Below are positions 24,052-32,308 of a stretch of DNA of 34,305 bases, piece by piece. Source of the DNA: Bog-756 sp036513075 (lineage in GTDB: Bacteria; Actinomycetota; Acidimicrobiia; Acidimicrobiales; RAAP-2); contig DATBZS010000016.1 in NCBI GenBank assembly GCA_036513075.1, forward strand, positions 1-34,305. Direction: 5' to 3'. Within the stretch, counting starts at the first letter, position 1. Every line of letters starts with the position of its first letter. A model generated the notes under the pieces. It was not told where the DNA came from. It made no database searches and saw nothing but the letters and a program-made list of their open reading frames with translations. The position numbers and the translations under genes are program-made.

Positions 24052-25233
24052 GTGGACTTCGACCTCTCACCCGAACTGGCCGCGCTCCAGGACTCCGTCC
24101 GTCGCCTGGCCCAGGACAAGATCAAGCCCCGGGCCCGGGAGATCGACACCACCGGCGACTACCCCCAGGACATCTTTGAGGCATTCCGGGACGCCGATCT
24201 ACTGGGTCTGTGCCTACCCGCCGAGTTGGGCGGCTCGGGAGCGGGCATCCTCGGCCTGACCATCGCCATCGAGGAAGTGGCCAAGTACTCCAACACAGCC
24301 GCCCTCGTGCTGCTGTTGACCCGGCTGCCGACCGGGCCGATTCTCATTGCCGGGAACGACGACCAGCGCCAGCGCTACCTCCCGGGGATCGCCACCGGCG
24401 AGTTGCGTTGCGGGTTCGGACTGTCGGAGTCGCAAGCCGGCAGCGACGTGGCCGGGATGCGTACCCGCGCCGTCCCCGACGACCGGCCGGGCCACAAGGG
24501 TGATTGGATCCTGACCGGGACCAAGTGCTGGATGTCCGGTGTGGTCCAGGCCGATTGGTACACGGTGTTCGCCAAAACGGGGGACCCCGAGTCCCGGGCC
24601 CATGACTCCATTACCGGCTTCATCGTCGAGCGGAACTGGGACGGGGTGTCAGTCGGGAACACGGACCGCAAGATGGGGGTGCGGGGCGTCGATACCGGCG
24701 AACTCCTGCTCGACCAGGTACACGTCCCCAAGGAGAACGTGATCGGCGAGGTCGGCGGGTTCCGCCTGGCCATGCTGGGCCTCAACGCCATGCGTCCCAT
24801 CGTGGCGGCCCGGGGTATCGGCCTGGCCGAAGGCGCCCTCATGTACGCCACCGAGTACGTCCAGAACCGCCAGGCCTTCGGCCACACCATCGCCGATTTC
24901 CAGGGCATCCAGTGGGAGATCGCCAAGGTGGCTGTCGACATCGAGGCCGCCCGACTGCTCACCTACCGGTCGGCATGGCTGGCCGACCAGGGCAAGTTCA
25001 CCAAGGAGTACGTGCCCTACCTGTCGATGGCCAAGTACCACGCCACCGAGTTGGCCGTGCGGGCCTCCGGGCTGGCCGTGCAGCTCCTCGGGGCGGCCGG
25101 CTACATGGAGGACCACCCGACCGAGCTCTGGTATCGGGACGCCCGCCAGCTCACCATCGTGGAGGGCACCTCGCAGGTCCAACTCGGCCTGATCGGCCGG
25201 GGCGTGCTCAACCACGACCTGTGGTGGGACTGA
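24052..25233 (+). CDS. Acyl-CoA dehydrogenase
   Basis: A 393-residue FAD enzyme introducing the alpha-beta double bond in acyl-CoA (first step of beta-oxidation or branched-chain amino acid breakdown). GFGLSESQAGSDV is the FAD/substrate loop (family xxLTExxAGSD). MGVRGVDTGELLLDQVHVP, then ENVIGE, follow. NRQAFGHTIADFQGIQWEIA is the helical C-terminal domain. The catalytic base position is Glu371 in TIVEGTSQVQLGLIGR. The length is normal. GTG 24052 starts the conserved sequence directly; the frame is open much further upstream but that part is the 13-bp repeat region. It needs ETF, not seen here. The next gene starts 3 nt after its stop. Confidence 0.95.
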   Translation: MDFDLSPELAALQDSVRRLAQDKIKPRAREIDTTGDYPQDIFEAFRDADLLGLCLPAELGGSGAGILGLTIAIEEVAKYSNTAALVLLLTRLPTGPILIAGNDDQRQRYLPGIATGELRCGFGLSESQAGSDVAGMRTRAVPDDRPGHKGDWILTGTKCWMSGVVQADWYTVFAKTGDPESRAHDSITGFIVERNWDGVSVGNTDRKMGVRGVDTGELLLDQVHVPKENVIGEVGGFRLAMLGLNAMRPIVAARGIGLAEGALMYATEYVQNRQAFGHTIADFQGIQWEIAKVAVDIEAARLLTYRSAWLADQGKFTKEYVPYLSMAKYHATELAVRASGLAVQLLGAAGYMEDHPTELWYRDARQLTIVEGTSQVQLGLIGRGVLNHDLWWD

Positions 25234-25236
25234 GCC

Positions 25237-26370
25237 GTGGTGGCTGCCATGGGTGACAGCGGTTCTCCCTCGCCGGCTCCGGGCTCCTTCGATGCGCTGG
25301 GCTCCTGGCCAGGCGTACTGGCGCGGCTCATGGCCGGTGACTCGCTGTCGGCCGACGAGGCAGAGGTCGTATTCGGACAGGTCCTGTCGGGGGAGGCCAC
25401 CCCGGCCCAGATCGCCGGGTTCGCGGTGGCGCTGCGGGTGAAGGGCGAATCGGTGGCGGAAATGACCGGATTCGTGCGCTCCATGGTCGCCCACGCCGTG
25501 CCCCTGCCGCTGCCGGCCGGCACCGACCTGGTCGACACCTGCGGCACCGGGGGCGACCGGCTGCGGTCGATCAACGTCTCGACCATCGCCTCGCTGGTGG
25601 TGGCCGCGTCGGGAGCCAAGGTGTGCAAGCACGGCGGACGGGCTTCGTCCTCGGCGGTCGGGGCGGCCGACGTACTGGAGGCGTTGGGCGCGGTGGCCGA
25701 CCTGGGACCGACGGGGGTCGCCCGGTGCATCGACGAGATCGGACTGGGGTTCTGTTTCGCCCCCCGATTCCACCCGGCCATGCGGTTCGCCGGCCCGGTG
25801 CGTCGCGAGCTGGGCGTGCCCACCGTGTTCAACTTCCTCGGTCCCCTGGCCAATCCGGCCCGGGCCGAGTTCCAGGTCATCGGAGTCAGCGACCCGTCGA
25901 TGGCCGACAAGATGCTCGGCGTGCTGGCCGCCAACGGGACCCGCCGGGCCATGGTCGTCCACGGCGACGACGGCCTCGATGAGCTGTCCACCACCGGCCC
26001 GTCGACCGTCCACGAACTCATCCGGACGCCCGACGCCGAGGGCGACGGCTCCGTGTCGGTGTCCGTCTACCGCGTCGATCCGGCCGATCTCGGATTGGCC
26101 CGGGCCTCGCTCGATGACCTCCGAGGCGGAAATGCCTCGGTGAACGCCGACGCCATCCGCCGGGTCGTGTCCGGTCACTCCTCGCCCCACCGGGACATCG
26201 CCCTGCTCAATGCGGCCGCCGCGCTCGTCGTGGTCGGCCGGGTACCCGACCTGGCTGCCGGCCTCACGCTGGCCGCCACGGTGATCGACAGTGGGCGAGC
26301 CGCTGTCGTGTTGGACGACTTCATCCGGGTGAGCAACGAGGCCGCCGCCGCCGAGGCCGCGCCGGATTGA
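25237..26370 (+). CDS. trpD: Anthranilate phosphoribosyltransferase
   Basis: A 377-residue TrpD joining anthranilate with PRPP in tryptophan synthesis. LVDTCGTGGDR binds the pyrophosphate of PRPP. KVCKHGGRASSSAVGAADVL corresponds to KHGNRxxSSxxGxAD; Asn of the usual HGN is Gly here. FCFAPRFHPAMRFAGPVRRE, then FNFLGPLANPA and VVHGDDGLDELS, are standard TrpD blocks. The start is GTG 25237 (3 nt after the preceding stop), with ATG 25249 as alternative; the first 20 residues are not conserved. No other trp gene is nearby, so this is an unlinked trpD, grouped instead with an acyl-CoA dehydrogenase and an ATP-grasp gene. Its stop overlaps the next start (TTGA). Confidence 0.93.
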   Translation: MVAAMGDSGSPSPAPGSFDALGSWPGVLARLMAGDSLSADEAEVVFGQVLSGEATPAQIAGFAVALRVKGESVAEMTGFVRSMVAHAVPLPLPAGTDLVDTCGTGGDRLRSINVSTIASLVVAASGAKVCKHGGRASSSAVGAADVLEALGAVADLGPTGVARCIDEIGLGFCFAPRFHPAMRFAGPVRRELGVPTVFNFLGPLANPARAEFQVIGVSDPSMADKMLGVLAANGTRRAMVVHGDDGLDELSTTGPSTVHELIRTPDAEGDGSVSVSVYRVDPADLGLARASLDDLRGGNASVNADAIRRVVSGHSSPHRDIALLNAAAALVVVGRVPDLAAGLTLAATVIDSGRAAVVLDDFIRVSNEAAAAEAAPD

Positions 26371-27536
26371 GCGCCGTCCCCGAGCAGCCGACCAGGCCAC
26401 ATCGGAACACGACGACCCGACCGACGGTCCTCTTCGTGGACGAGCACGGCTGGGACTGCTTCTTCCAGCTGTCCACGGGCCTGCGCCGGGCCGGGTTCCG
26501 GACCGTCCGCATCACGACGACCCCGTTCCGTCGGGCGGTCGGGCAGCTGTGCTTCGACCGCACGGTGGGCCTATCGTCCCCCGATGAGCTGGACGGCCTC
26601 GCCGAGATCGTGGACGGTGACCAGATCGTCGACGTGCAGGTGGTCGACGCGCTGTCCGTGCCGACCGCACGCGGGCTCTCACGTCTTGTGGACAACCCGG
26701 CGCTGGCCGACTGGCAGGCCCGGGCGGCCACGGTGGACAAACCATGGGTGGCCAAGCGACTGCGGGAGGCCGGACTGTCGGTGCCCGCACAGATCGACGG
26801 CGACGTGGTGGGCGCGGACCAGGTCATCGAGACCCTCGGACTCCCGGTCGTCCACAAGGTCCGCACCGGGAGCGGAGGCGAAGGCGTGGTCATCGTCACC
26901 AGCCGGGACGAACTCGAGCAGTTGCTGGCCCGGGATCGCCACACCGGCTCGACCTTCTTCGAGCAGTTCATCGACGGTCGCCACCTCCAGTTCGCCGGTG
27001 TGACCATGGACGGCCGGGAGGGCCTGTTCGTCACCTACGAGACCCTCGTCCGCAAGGGCCACATGGGCCCGGCCAGCGCGCTCCGCTACGTCGACGACCC
27101 ACCTATAGACGCGGCCGGCCGTGACGCGGTGGCCGCGTTGGGCATCCGCGGCCCCGTCAACATCAACTTCATCCGCGACGCCGACGGGGTGGACTGGATC
27201 CACGACGTGAACCCCCGGCTCTGGGGTTCCGTCGTCTCGTTCCGGGCCGTTGGGCTCGATTTCCTCGCCGCCTACATCGCCTATCTGCGCGGGGCTCGAC
27301 GATTCGATGCCCCTTCCGGCGCGATTTCGACGGAGAAGATTCTGGCGTTCCCGGCGGCCTTCCAGATCCCCCTCGAAGGTGCGTCGCCACTCGCCAACCA
27401 GTGGCGTTTCGTGCGCGGCGCGTGGCCCTACCTGCGATGGGCGGGACCGCGTTACGTCGTCCACGCGTTCGGGCACCGGCTGACCAACCGAGACCCGACC
27501 CCGGTGGCGGCACCGGCGGCACCGTCGACGGCTTGA
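26367..27536 (+). CDS. ATP-grasp domain protein
   Basis: A 389-residue ATP-grasp ligase-like protein. The N-terminal Rossmann-like part (TVLFVDEHGWD) is followed by DKPWVAKRLREAGLSVP, the ATP-binding PVVHKVRTGSGGEGVVIV and FFEQFIDG. The metal/ATP site WIHDVNPRLWGS is of the carbamoyl-phosphate-synthase/carboxylate-amine ligase type. Such enzymes make an acyl-phosphate and join it to an amine or thiol; the substrate is unknown. The start is TTG 26367, overlapping the trpD stop by 4 bp; I see no in-frame ATG or GTG before the conserved region. The C-terminal 80 residues beyond the ATP-grasp core are basic and Trp/Tyr-rich, and I do not recognise them. Confidence 0.82.
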   Translation: MSAVPEQPTRPHRNTTTRPTVLFVDEHGWDCFFQLSTGLRRAGFRTVRITTTPFRRAVGQLCFDRTVGLSSPDELDGLAEIVDGDQIVDVQVVDALSVPTARGLSRLVDNPALADWQARAATVDKPWVAKRLREAGLSVPAQIDGDVVGADQVIETLGLPVVHKVRTGSGGEGVVIVTSRDELEQLLARDRHTGSTFFEQFIDGRHLQFAGVTMDGREGLFVTYETLVRKGHMGPASALRYVDDPPIDAAGRDAVAALGIRGPVNINFIRDADGVDWIHDVNPRLWGSVVSFRAVGLDFLAAYIAYLRGARRFDAPSGAISTEKILAFPAAFQIPLEGASPLANQWRFVRGAWPYLRWAGPRYVVHAFGHRLTNRDPTPVAAPAAPSTA

Positions 27537-27543
27537 CCGCGGT

Positions 27544-27561
27544 GACGGACTGCCCTCCGTC
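27544..27561 (+). terminator. Small hairpin after the ATP-grasp gene
   Basis: GACGGA (27544-27549) and TCCGTC (27556-27561) form a stem with a 6-nt loop, starting 7 bases after the stop in a gap between convergent genes. A perfect 14-bp palindrome, ATCGGCCGGCCGAT, lies at 27612-27625 in the same gap. Confidence 0.35.
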
Positions 27562-27644
27562 GTGGACCCGATTGGCTGGATGTGGCGGCCGTCCGGTTTC
27601 GGCTGGCGACCATCGGCCGGCCGATAGCAGGCGCCCGACCCCGT

Positions 27645-29162
27645 CTACACAGTCGAGCCCGACGTCGCGGTTGACTCGGCCGTCACCGCAGTCAACGCTG
27701 CGCACAGCTCGCTGAGTCTCGGGATCCGGTCAGCCGGCATGGCCATCCCTTCGGGACCGGCTGACTCGAGCACCCGCACCTTGTCGGCGTTGGCCCGGAG
27801 CCACTGGGCAACGATGATGCGTTCATTGTCATGGCCGTCGGCGCTGATGGCGAACGCCGGATCCTGCCTGTCGCCGTGGCCGTGGCCGTCGCCGAACAGC
27901 GAACCGGTCTCCACTACCAGCCCGCCGTCGAGCTCGACCGTACCTTCGCCTTCGACGAGGAGCACGGTGCGGTCGGCCCGCCGCAGCGACTCGACCAGCC
28001 GATGGCGGACGAGCAGGTGCCGGACACGCTCGGCCTCGTCCCTCGCCCGGGCCGCGTCCTCGTAACGCTGCAGTTTCGACAGTGACGTGACCCGCTGGGC
28101 CATGGGGGCGAGCAACTCGCCCGGGTCTTCGGCGAGGTCCTCGGCCGTCCAGATGCGCCGTCGCCGGACGGTGCGTCGACGGGCCGGTTTCGTGCCATCG
28201 GTGGCTGCGGGAACGATCGATGGCAGGGCATCACGGGACACGGTGCCGGGATCCCGACGTTTGACCTTCCCCTGGGCGTTGAACGGTGGCGCCCAGCATC
28301 GGATCAGCCGGCCTTCGAGGACGGCGGCGGTCAACGGTCCGGGGCACACCCGGTGGTGCACCGTGTCCATCTGGCGGAGCAATCGGCCCACCTTGTTGCG
28401 GGTGTCGCCCGAGAAGTAGGACCGGACCCGGCTGTGCAGGTCGGTGGCCTTGCCGACGTAGAGCACATGACCGGCGGCATCGCAGAACCAGTAGACACCG
28501 GGGCGGTGAGGGAGCCGGTTGGTGAGCTTGAGTTTGGCGGACTGTGGATGGCCGACAATCCTCGGAAGGTCGAGCAGCTCCTCCAGTCCCACGATGCCAT
28601 AGGTGCCGGCGCGCTCGAGGAGCGCGTGCAGCAGGTCACCGGTGGCCAGGACGTCGGTAAGAGCCCGGTGGGACGGCTGGTGGGGCAGCCGGAGGGTGGA
28701 GGCCAGGGTGCCGAGCTTGCAGTCGGGGACCATGTCGCGCACCAGGCGGCGGGCGAGAGCGAGGGTGTCGACGGTGGCATTCGCCAACCGGTCCCGACCG
28801 GTCGACTCGAGGGCTTGGTTGAGGAACGAGAGATCGAAGCGGACGTTGTGGCCGACCACCACGCCGCTGCCCAGGAACTCGAGGAACGAAGGGAGCATCT
28901 CGCCGATGCGGGGTGCGCCGGCCACCATGGCGTCGCTGATGCCGGTCAGTGCGGTAATGAAGGGCGGGATGCGCTCGTCCGGCCGCACGAAGGTCTGGTG
29001 GGTGGCGAGCAGCTCGCCGCCCCGGTACCGGGCGGCGGCCACCTCGGTCAGCGACGCGGAGGCGGGTGATCCACCGGTGGTCTCGACGTCGAGGACCACG
29101 AAGGTGACCTGGCTCAGGGGGCTGCCGAGATCGTCGAATGACCGTTGCACCGCGAGTGCCAT
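27645..29162 (-). CDS. DEDD exonuclease (DnaQ-like) fused to GIY-YIG (UvrC/Cho-like) nuclease
   Basis: A 505-residue DNA repair protein. The N-terminal DEDDh 3'-5' exonuclease shows ExoI FVVLDVETTG (Asp25, Glu27), ExoII VVVGHNVRFD (Asp110) and ExoIII SHRALTDVLAT (His165, Asp170). It is followed by a GIY-YIG nuclease of the UvrC N-terminal type: PGVYWFCDAAG, VLYVGKATDLHSRVRSYF, with the GVY/YVG core and Arg245. A UvrB-binding-like segment (KLQRYEDAARARDEAERV) follows, and a C-terminal region I do not recognise. This architecture is typical of actinobacteria (Mycobacterium Rv2191-like). ATG 29162 lies 6 nt after the TACAGT -10 box; a GTG at 29168 is the alternative. A perfect LexA box at 29176-29189 sits just upstream of that -10, so SOS induction is expected. 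Confidence 0.92.
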   Translation of the reverse strand: MALAVQRSFDDLGSPLSQVTFVVLDVETTGGSPASASLTEVAAARYRGGELLATHQTFVRPDERIPPFITALTGISDAMVAGAPRIGEMLPSFLEFLGSGVVVGHNVRFDLSFLNQALESTGRDRLANATVDTLALARRLVRDMVPDCKLGTLASTLRLPHQPSHRALTDVLATGDLLHALLERAGTYGIVGLEELLDLPRIVGHPQSAKLKLTNRLPHRPGVYWFCDAAGHVLYVGKATDLHSRVRSYFSGDTRNKVGRLLRQMDTVHHRVCPGPLTAAVLEGRLIRCWAPPFNAQGKVKRRDPGTVSRDALPSIVPAATDGTKPARRRTVRRRRIWTAEDLAEDPGELLAPMAQRVTSLSKLQRYEDAARARDEAERVRHLLVRHRLVESLRRADRTVLLVEGEGTVELDGGLVVETGSLFGDGHGHGDRQDPAFAISADGHDNERIIVAQWLRANADKVRVLESAGPEGMAMPADRIPRLSELCAALTAVTAESTATSGSTV

Positions 29163-29168
29163 GGGCAC

Positions 29169-29174
29169 ACTGTA
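29169..29174 (-). promoter_or_regulatory. -10 box of a leaderless promoter for the DEDD/GIY-YIG gene
   Basis: Minus-strand TACAGT, 6 nt before the ATG at 29162. It lies next to the LexA box. Confidence 0.55.
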
Positions 29175-29175
29175 G

Positions 29176-29189
29176 CGAACAGGTGTTCG
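29176..29189. promoter_or_regulatory. LexA-binding SOS box
   Basis: CGAACAGGTGTTCG is a perfect 14-bp palindrome fitting the Gram-positive/mycobacterial SOS consensus CGAACnnnnGTTCG. It lies 1 bp upstream of the -10 box of the minus-strand repair gene, inside the -35/-10 region, an ideal place for repression. Divergent transcription of the zinc-ribbon gene starts about 90 bp away and is less likely to be affected. Confidence 0.85.
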
Positions 29190-29268
29190 GTTGAGGCATC
29201 CGGTGGGAGCAGGGCTGTTGCCGCAGCCCGGAGCCGGCCCGGACGACCGGCGCCTCCGTTGGTGCGGC

Positions 29269-29274
29269 TACCGT
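29269..29274 (+). promoter_or_regulatory. -10 box of a leaderless promoter for the zinc-ribbon gene
   Basis: TACCGT followed by 6 nt and the GTG at 29281. No Shine-Dalgarno is present. Confidence 0.45.
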
Positions 29275-29280
29275 TGGGGC

Positions 29281-29541
29281 GTGACTTCCGAGACCGCAGC
29301 CACCGCCACCGCCCCCGAGGACGTCGTCCGCTACCGCTGTGCGGCCTGCGGCAATCTGACCCGCTTCAACGTCGTGACCACCCGTCGCACGAGTGCCTTC
29401 CACCACTTCTCGGTTGGTGGGGACCTGTCCGTCGAGGAGGAAGAGGTGATCGACGAGACGGTCGAGGAGGTCACCTGCCGCTGGTGCGGGAACGGCAAGG
29501 GCGTCGAAGTGCTGGAGACCAGCGACGCCGAGCCGGTCTGA
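29281..29541 (+). CDS. Small zinc-ribbon protein
   Basis: An 86-residue acidic protein with two CxxC knuckles, CAAC (Cys20, Cys23) and CRWC (Cys66, Cys69), the spacing of a single zinc ribbon. The segment between (VVTTRRTSAFHHFSVGGDLS, then an acidic run) is the family-typical loop. Small actinobacterial proteins of this type are widespread and uncharacterised. GTG 29281 is chosen because the TACCGT -10 ends 6 nt before it and the first conserved residues follow. It is divergent from the repair nuclease. The thioredoxin-like gene follows 37 bp later on the same strand and may be co-transcribed. Confidence 0.75.
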   Translation: MTSETAATATAPEDVVRYRCAACGNLTRFNVVTTRRTSAFHHFSVGGDLSVEEEEVIDETVEEVTCRWCGNGKGVEVLETSDAEPV

Positions 29542-29578
29542 GGCCGGGCCGACCGGTGCGCCGTCCCCGGGGGGCGCC

Positions 29579-30070
29579 GTGACCGATCCCCTGTCCGACC
29601 CGGAGTTCGTGGCCGGGCTCCGCCCCGTCCCGTCGGGGATCGGTGACTCCGCCCCTACCTGGTCGGCATCCGACCTGGTCGGCGTGCGGCCCGACGGTAC
29701 GCCCGTGACCGTGTGTGTCACCGATGGTGGTCGACCGTTGCTGGTGGTGTTCCTCACGACGGACTGCGACGGGTGCGACGTGTTCTGGGGGGGCCTGGTC
29801 GATCCTCCTCGGGGTGCCGACGTCGTGGTGGTGACCAAGGGCCCGGATGCCGTGCCGGCCTCGGACGTGGCCAGCCTGGTCGTTGGACTGGCGGACATCC
29901 CGGTGGTGATGAGCGACACCGCCTGGCCGGACTACCGGGTGACGGGCTACCCGTTCCTCGTCCTGGTCGAACCGGGCACCCGGCGCATCGTGGCTGAGTC
30001 GGTCGGCTTCGCCTGGTCGGACGTCGAGACCCTGGTGTCGACGCTCGACATCGGCCCGGCCGACCGGTAG
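29579..30070 (+). CDS. Thioredoxin-like (TlpA/AhpC-fold) protein
   Basis: 163 residues. LLVVFLTTDCDGCDVFW places a CxxC active-site pair (Cys63, Cys66) after the first core beta strand. The cis-Pro region is VTGYPFLVLVEPGTRRI. The N-terminal part (IGDSAPTWSASDLVGVRPDG) resembles the TlpA/AhpC beta-hairpin entry. There is no signal peptide or membrane anchor, so a cytoplasmic redox role is more likely than cytochrome maturation, though the CDGC motif is not the common CGPC/CxPC. The GTG start follows a G-rich stretch (CCGGGGGGC). It may be transcribed with the zinc-ribbon gene. Confidence 0.75.
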   Translation: MTDPLSDPEFVAGLRPVPSGIGDSAPTWSASDLVGVRPDGTPVTVCVTDGGRPLLVVFLTTDCDGCDVFWGGLVDPPRGADVVVVTKGPDAVPASDVASLVVGLADIPVVMSDTAWPDYRVTGYPFLVLVEPGTRRIVAESVGFAWSDVETLVSTLDIGPADR

Positions 30071-30246
30071 CTCCGATCGGGCACACAGACCGTTTTGAGG
30101 TTCGTGCCGATGAGGAACACGCCGAAGAACAGCAGGATCACGGACATGATCGCAGCGTTGTTCCTGGTCAACCACGCCTTCCACCCGTCGAGCACCTCGC
30201 CGGAACGGTCGCCGGTCGGATCCGTCCACTCGACGGAAGCCGGCAT
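30071..30246 (-). pseudogene. C-terminal remnant of a GAP/Sap-family membrane protein
   Basis: The minus-strand frame reads VLDGWKAWLTRNNAAIMSVI, then LLFFGVFLIGTNLKTV. This is the last cytoplasmic segment and terminal helix of GAP-family (sulfolipid-1-addressing, Sap) membrane proteins. Nothing matching the earlier five helices is found upstream, and no stop codon occurs where the family ends; the frame stays open into the antisense of the thioredoxin-like gene. The rest of the 316-bp gap (to 30386) is unrecognised apart from a weak duplication (EWTDTRADR / EWTDPTGDR). It could also be a real one-helix protein starting at ATG 30246. Confidence 0.4.
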
Positions 30247-30386
30247 CGGCGTGATGACCGAGGTGAGCGGCCGGTCGGCCCTCGTATCGGTCCATTCGAG
30301 TATCCGCTGTGGAAGCAACCGTTCGGCTAGCGGCACTCGAGCCGAACTCGGACAGTGTCTGCCGCTGCACCGGCTATCCGGGGCGG

Positions 30387-32210
30387 TTACGCCGACCAGC
30401 GACTGTCGAGTGCCACCTCCTGGGCCGACATCGGACGGGCGAAATGGTAGCCCTGGTAGAAGTCGCACTCCAGGGCGACGACGTCGCGCAGTTGACCTGC
30501 GGTCTCCACACCTTCCGCCACCACCGTCATGTCCAACCCATGGGCCAGGCGCACGACCGACTCCACGATGAGCCGGCTGATCGGATCGCGCTCGAGGTCG
30601 GCTATGAACTTCTGGTCGATCTTGATGGTGTCGATGGGGAGTTCTTTGAGGTAGCCGAGAGACGAGAAGCCGGTCCCGAAGTCGTCCAGGGCGAGCATCA
30701 CACCGAGTTTCTTGAGTTCGGCCAGGACCTCGAGCACCCGTTCGAAATCCTTGATGAGAACACTTTCGGTGACCTCGAGTGTCACCATCGACGGGTCGGT
30801 GTCGGTGTCAGCCAGGACGGCGGCCACGGTCGCCACGAAACCGGGTGACACGAGCTGATGGACCGACACGTTGACGGCCATGGAAAGTCGGCTCCGCCCG
30901 CCATTGTGCAGCCACCGTTGACGCTCGACACAGGCCTGTTTCAACACCCACCGGCCGATCTCGATGATGAGACCGGACCGCTCGGCCAGCGGAACGGTCA
31001 CACCCGGCAGGACCGACCCCTGGGTCGGGTGCATCCAGCGGAGGAGCGCCTCGAACCCGACAATGTCACCGCCGGAGACCGCCACCACCGGCTGGTAGGC
31101 GCACCACAGCTGGCCCCGGTCGATCGCGCTGCGCAGGTCGCGTGTCAACCTGGCCCGGCTGTTCGACCAATCCTCCTCCACGTGGTCGATGGTTCCGAAT
31201 CGGGCGCCGCCCCTTCGTTTGGCCTGGTACATCGCAGTATCTGCATCCTGGATCAGCTTCTCGGGAATGTCGGCTCCCTGGCCGGCAAAGGCGATGCCCA
31301 CGCTTGCGCTGAGCCACATGTCGCCGACCTCCAGATGGAACGGAACGGAGAGTGCAGTGCCGACCCGTTCGGCGAGGAGCTCGGCCTGGGACGGACTGTC
31401 GAGGTCCTCACACAAGATGATGAACTCGTCTCCGGCCAGGCGCGCCAAGGTGTCGCCCGGCCTGATCACGCCGCCGATCCGCTCGCCGACGGCGATCAGC
31501 AGCTCGTCCCCGGCCCGGTGGCCGTAGGTGTCGTTCACTGCTTTGAAGCGATCGAGGTCGACGAAGAGCACGGCCACCGTCTTCTTCGACCGATGGGAGC
31601 GAAGAACAGCGTGATCGAGGCGTTGGACGAGCAGGGCTCTGTTCGGTAGCCCTGTCAAGGCATCATGCAGCGAATTCTCGAGGGCGAGCTCGGTGGATTC
31701 GGTGAGCTCGGCCCGGGCCTGTGCATTCAACAGGTACGCCGATGCCACGTCGGCCAGTGTCTGGGCTGCAGCCATCGAATCCTCGGTCAGCGCTCCGGGC
31801 GTCGTCCGATACAGGTCCAGCGCTCCGAGCTGACCATCCTCGTGTCGAAGCGGGAAGGTGAACACAGCCATAAGGCCAGCCTCGATTGCCCGCTTGGAGA
31901 ACATCGGAAACTGGATGTCGTTTCGCAAATCGGCAACGGTTACGGCCTCACCTGTGTCGTAGGCGACGAGGCATGGGCCCTCTTTCAATTCGGTTTGAAG
32001 CTCCTCAAAGCGCATCGCGGCGCTATCGGACGCGGCAATGAAGTGGGGACTCGACCCCGGAGAGATGAGAGTGACACCGGCGGCGTCAATTGGCAACACG
32101 TCCACGATGGTGACTGCCAAATGGTCCAGGATCGCCTGAATCGGAAAGTCTGTCACCAACGTCCGTGCAAACTCGGAGAGCACGTCCGAAAGTCGTTGCT
32201 CGATCGCCAT
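30387..32210 (-). CDS. GAF-GGDEF-EAL cyclic-di-GMP signalling protein
   Basis: 607 residues, cytoplasmic. A GAF sensor (about 20-165) is followed by a diguanylate cyclase domain (about 170-335: HDALTGLPNRALL, LFVDLDRFKAVNDTYGHRAG). Its signature is AGDEF rather than GGDEF, a common and often active variant. The EAL phosphodiesterase domain (about 360-600) keeps FEALLRW, NVSVHQLV, TLEVTES, ALDDFGTGFSSLGYL, KIDQKFI and VAEGVET, so hydrolysis is expected. ATG 32210 has GGGAAG just upstream; longer starts lie in the promoter region. A TTGACT-N17-TACTCT promoter sits about 70 nt upstream. It probably tunes c-di-GMP in response to a GAF ligand. c-di-GMP often controls exopolysaccharide, but a link to the glycan operon is only a guess. 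Confidence 0.93.
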   Translation of the reverse strand: MAIEQRLSDVLSEFARTLVTDFPIQAILDHLAVTIVDVLPIDAAGVTLISPGSSPHFIAASDSAAMRFEELQTELKEGPCLVAYDTGEAVTVADLRNDIQFPMFSKRAIEAGLMAVFTFPLRHEDGQLGALDLYRTTPGALTEDSMAAAQTLADVASAYLLNAQARAELTESTELALENSLHDALTGLPNRALLVQRLDHAVLRSHRSKKTVAVLFVDLDRFKAVNDTYGHRAGDELLIAVGERIGGVIRPGDTLARLAGDEFIILCEDLDSPSQAELLAERVGTALSVPFHLEVGDMWLSASVGIAFAGQGADIPEKLIQDADTAMYQAKRRGGARFGTIDHVEEDWSNSRARLTRDLRSAIDRGQLWCAYQPVVAVSGGDIVGFEALLRWMHPTQGSVLPGVTVPLAERSGLIIEIGRWVLKQACVERQRWLHNGGRSRLSMAVNVSVHQLVSPGFVATVAAVLADTDTDPSMVTLEVTESVLIKDFERVLEVLAELKKLGVMLALDDFGTGFSSLGYLKELPIDTIKIDQKFIADLERDPISRLIVESVVRLAHGLDMTVVAEGVETAGQLRDVVALECDFYQGYHFARPMSAQEVALDSRWSA

Positions 32211-32279
32211 TGCTTCCCACCCCGTCACCTGACAGGAGTAGTCCGCGGGTCCGGGCGGATAACTCAAGTTCCTTTTAGC

Positions 32280-32308
32280 AGAGTAAGCGTGCAATTCCGG
32301 CCAGTCAA
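32280..32308 (-). promoter_or_regulatory. Sigma-70/SigA-type promoter for the GGDEF-EAL gene
   Basis: Minus-strand -35 TTGACT (32308-32303), 17-bp spacer, -10 TACTCT (32285-32280). It predicts a leader of about 60-65 nt. It is the clearest full promoter in the window. Confidence 0.7.

Noticed and set aside
24649..26400. 583-codon minus-strand frame across acyl-CoA dehydrogenase and trpD
   Set aside because: Spans two real genes and their boundary; low-complexity translation, shadow frame.
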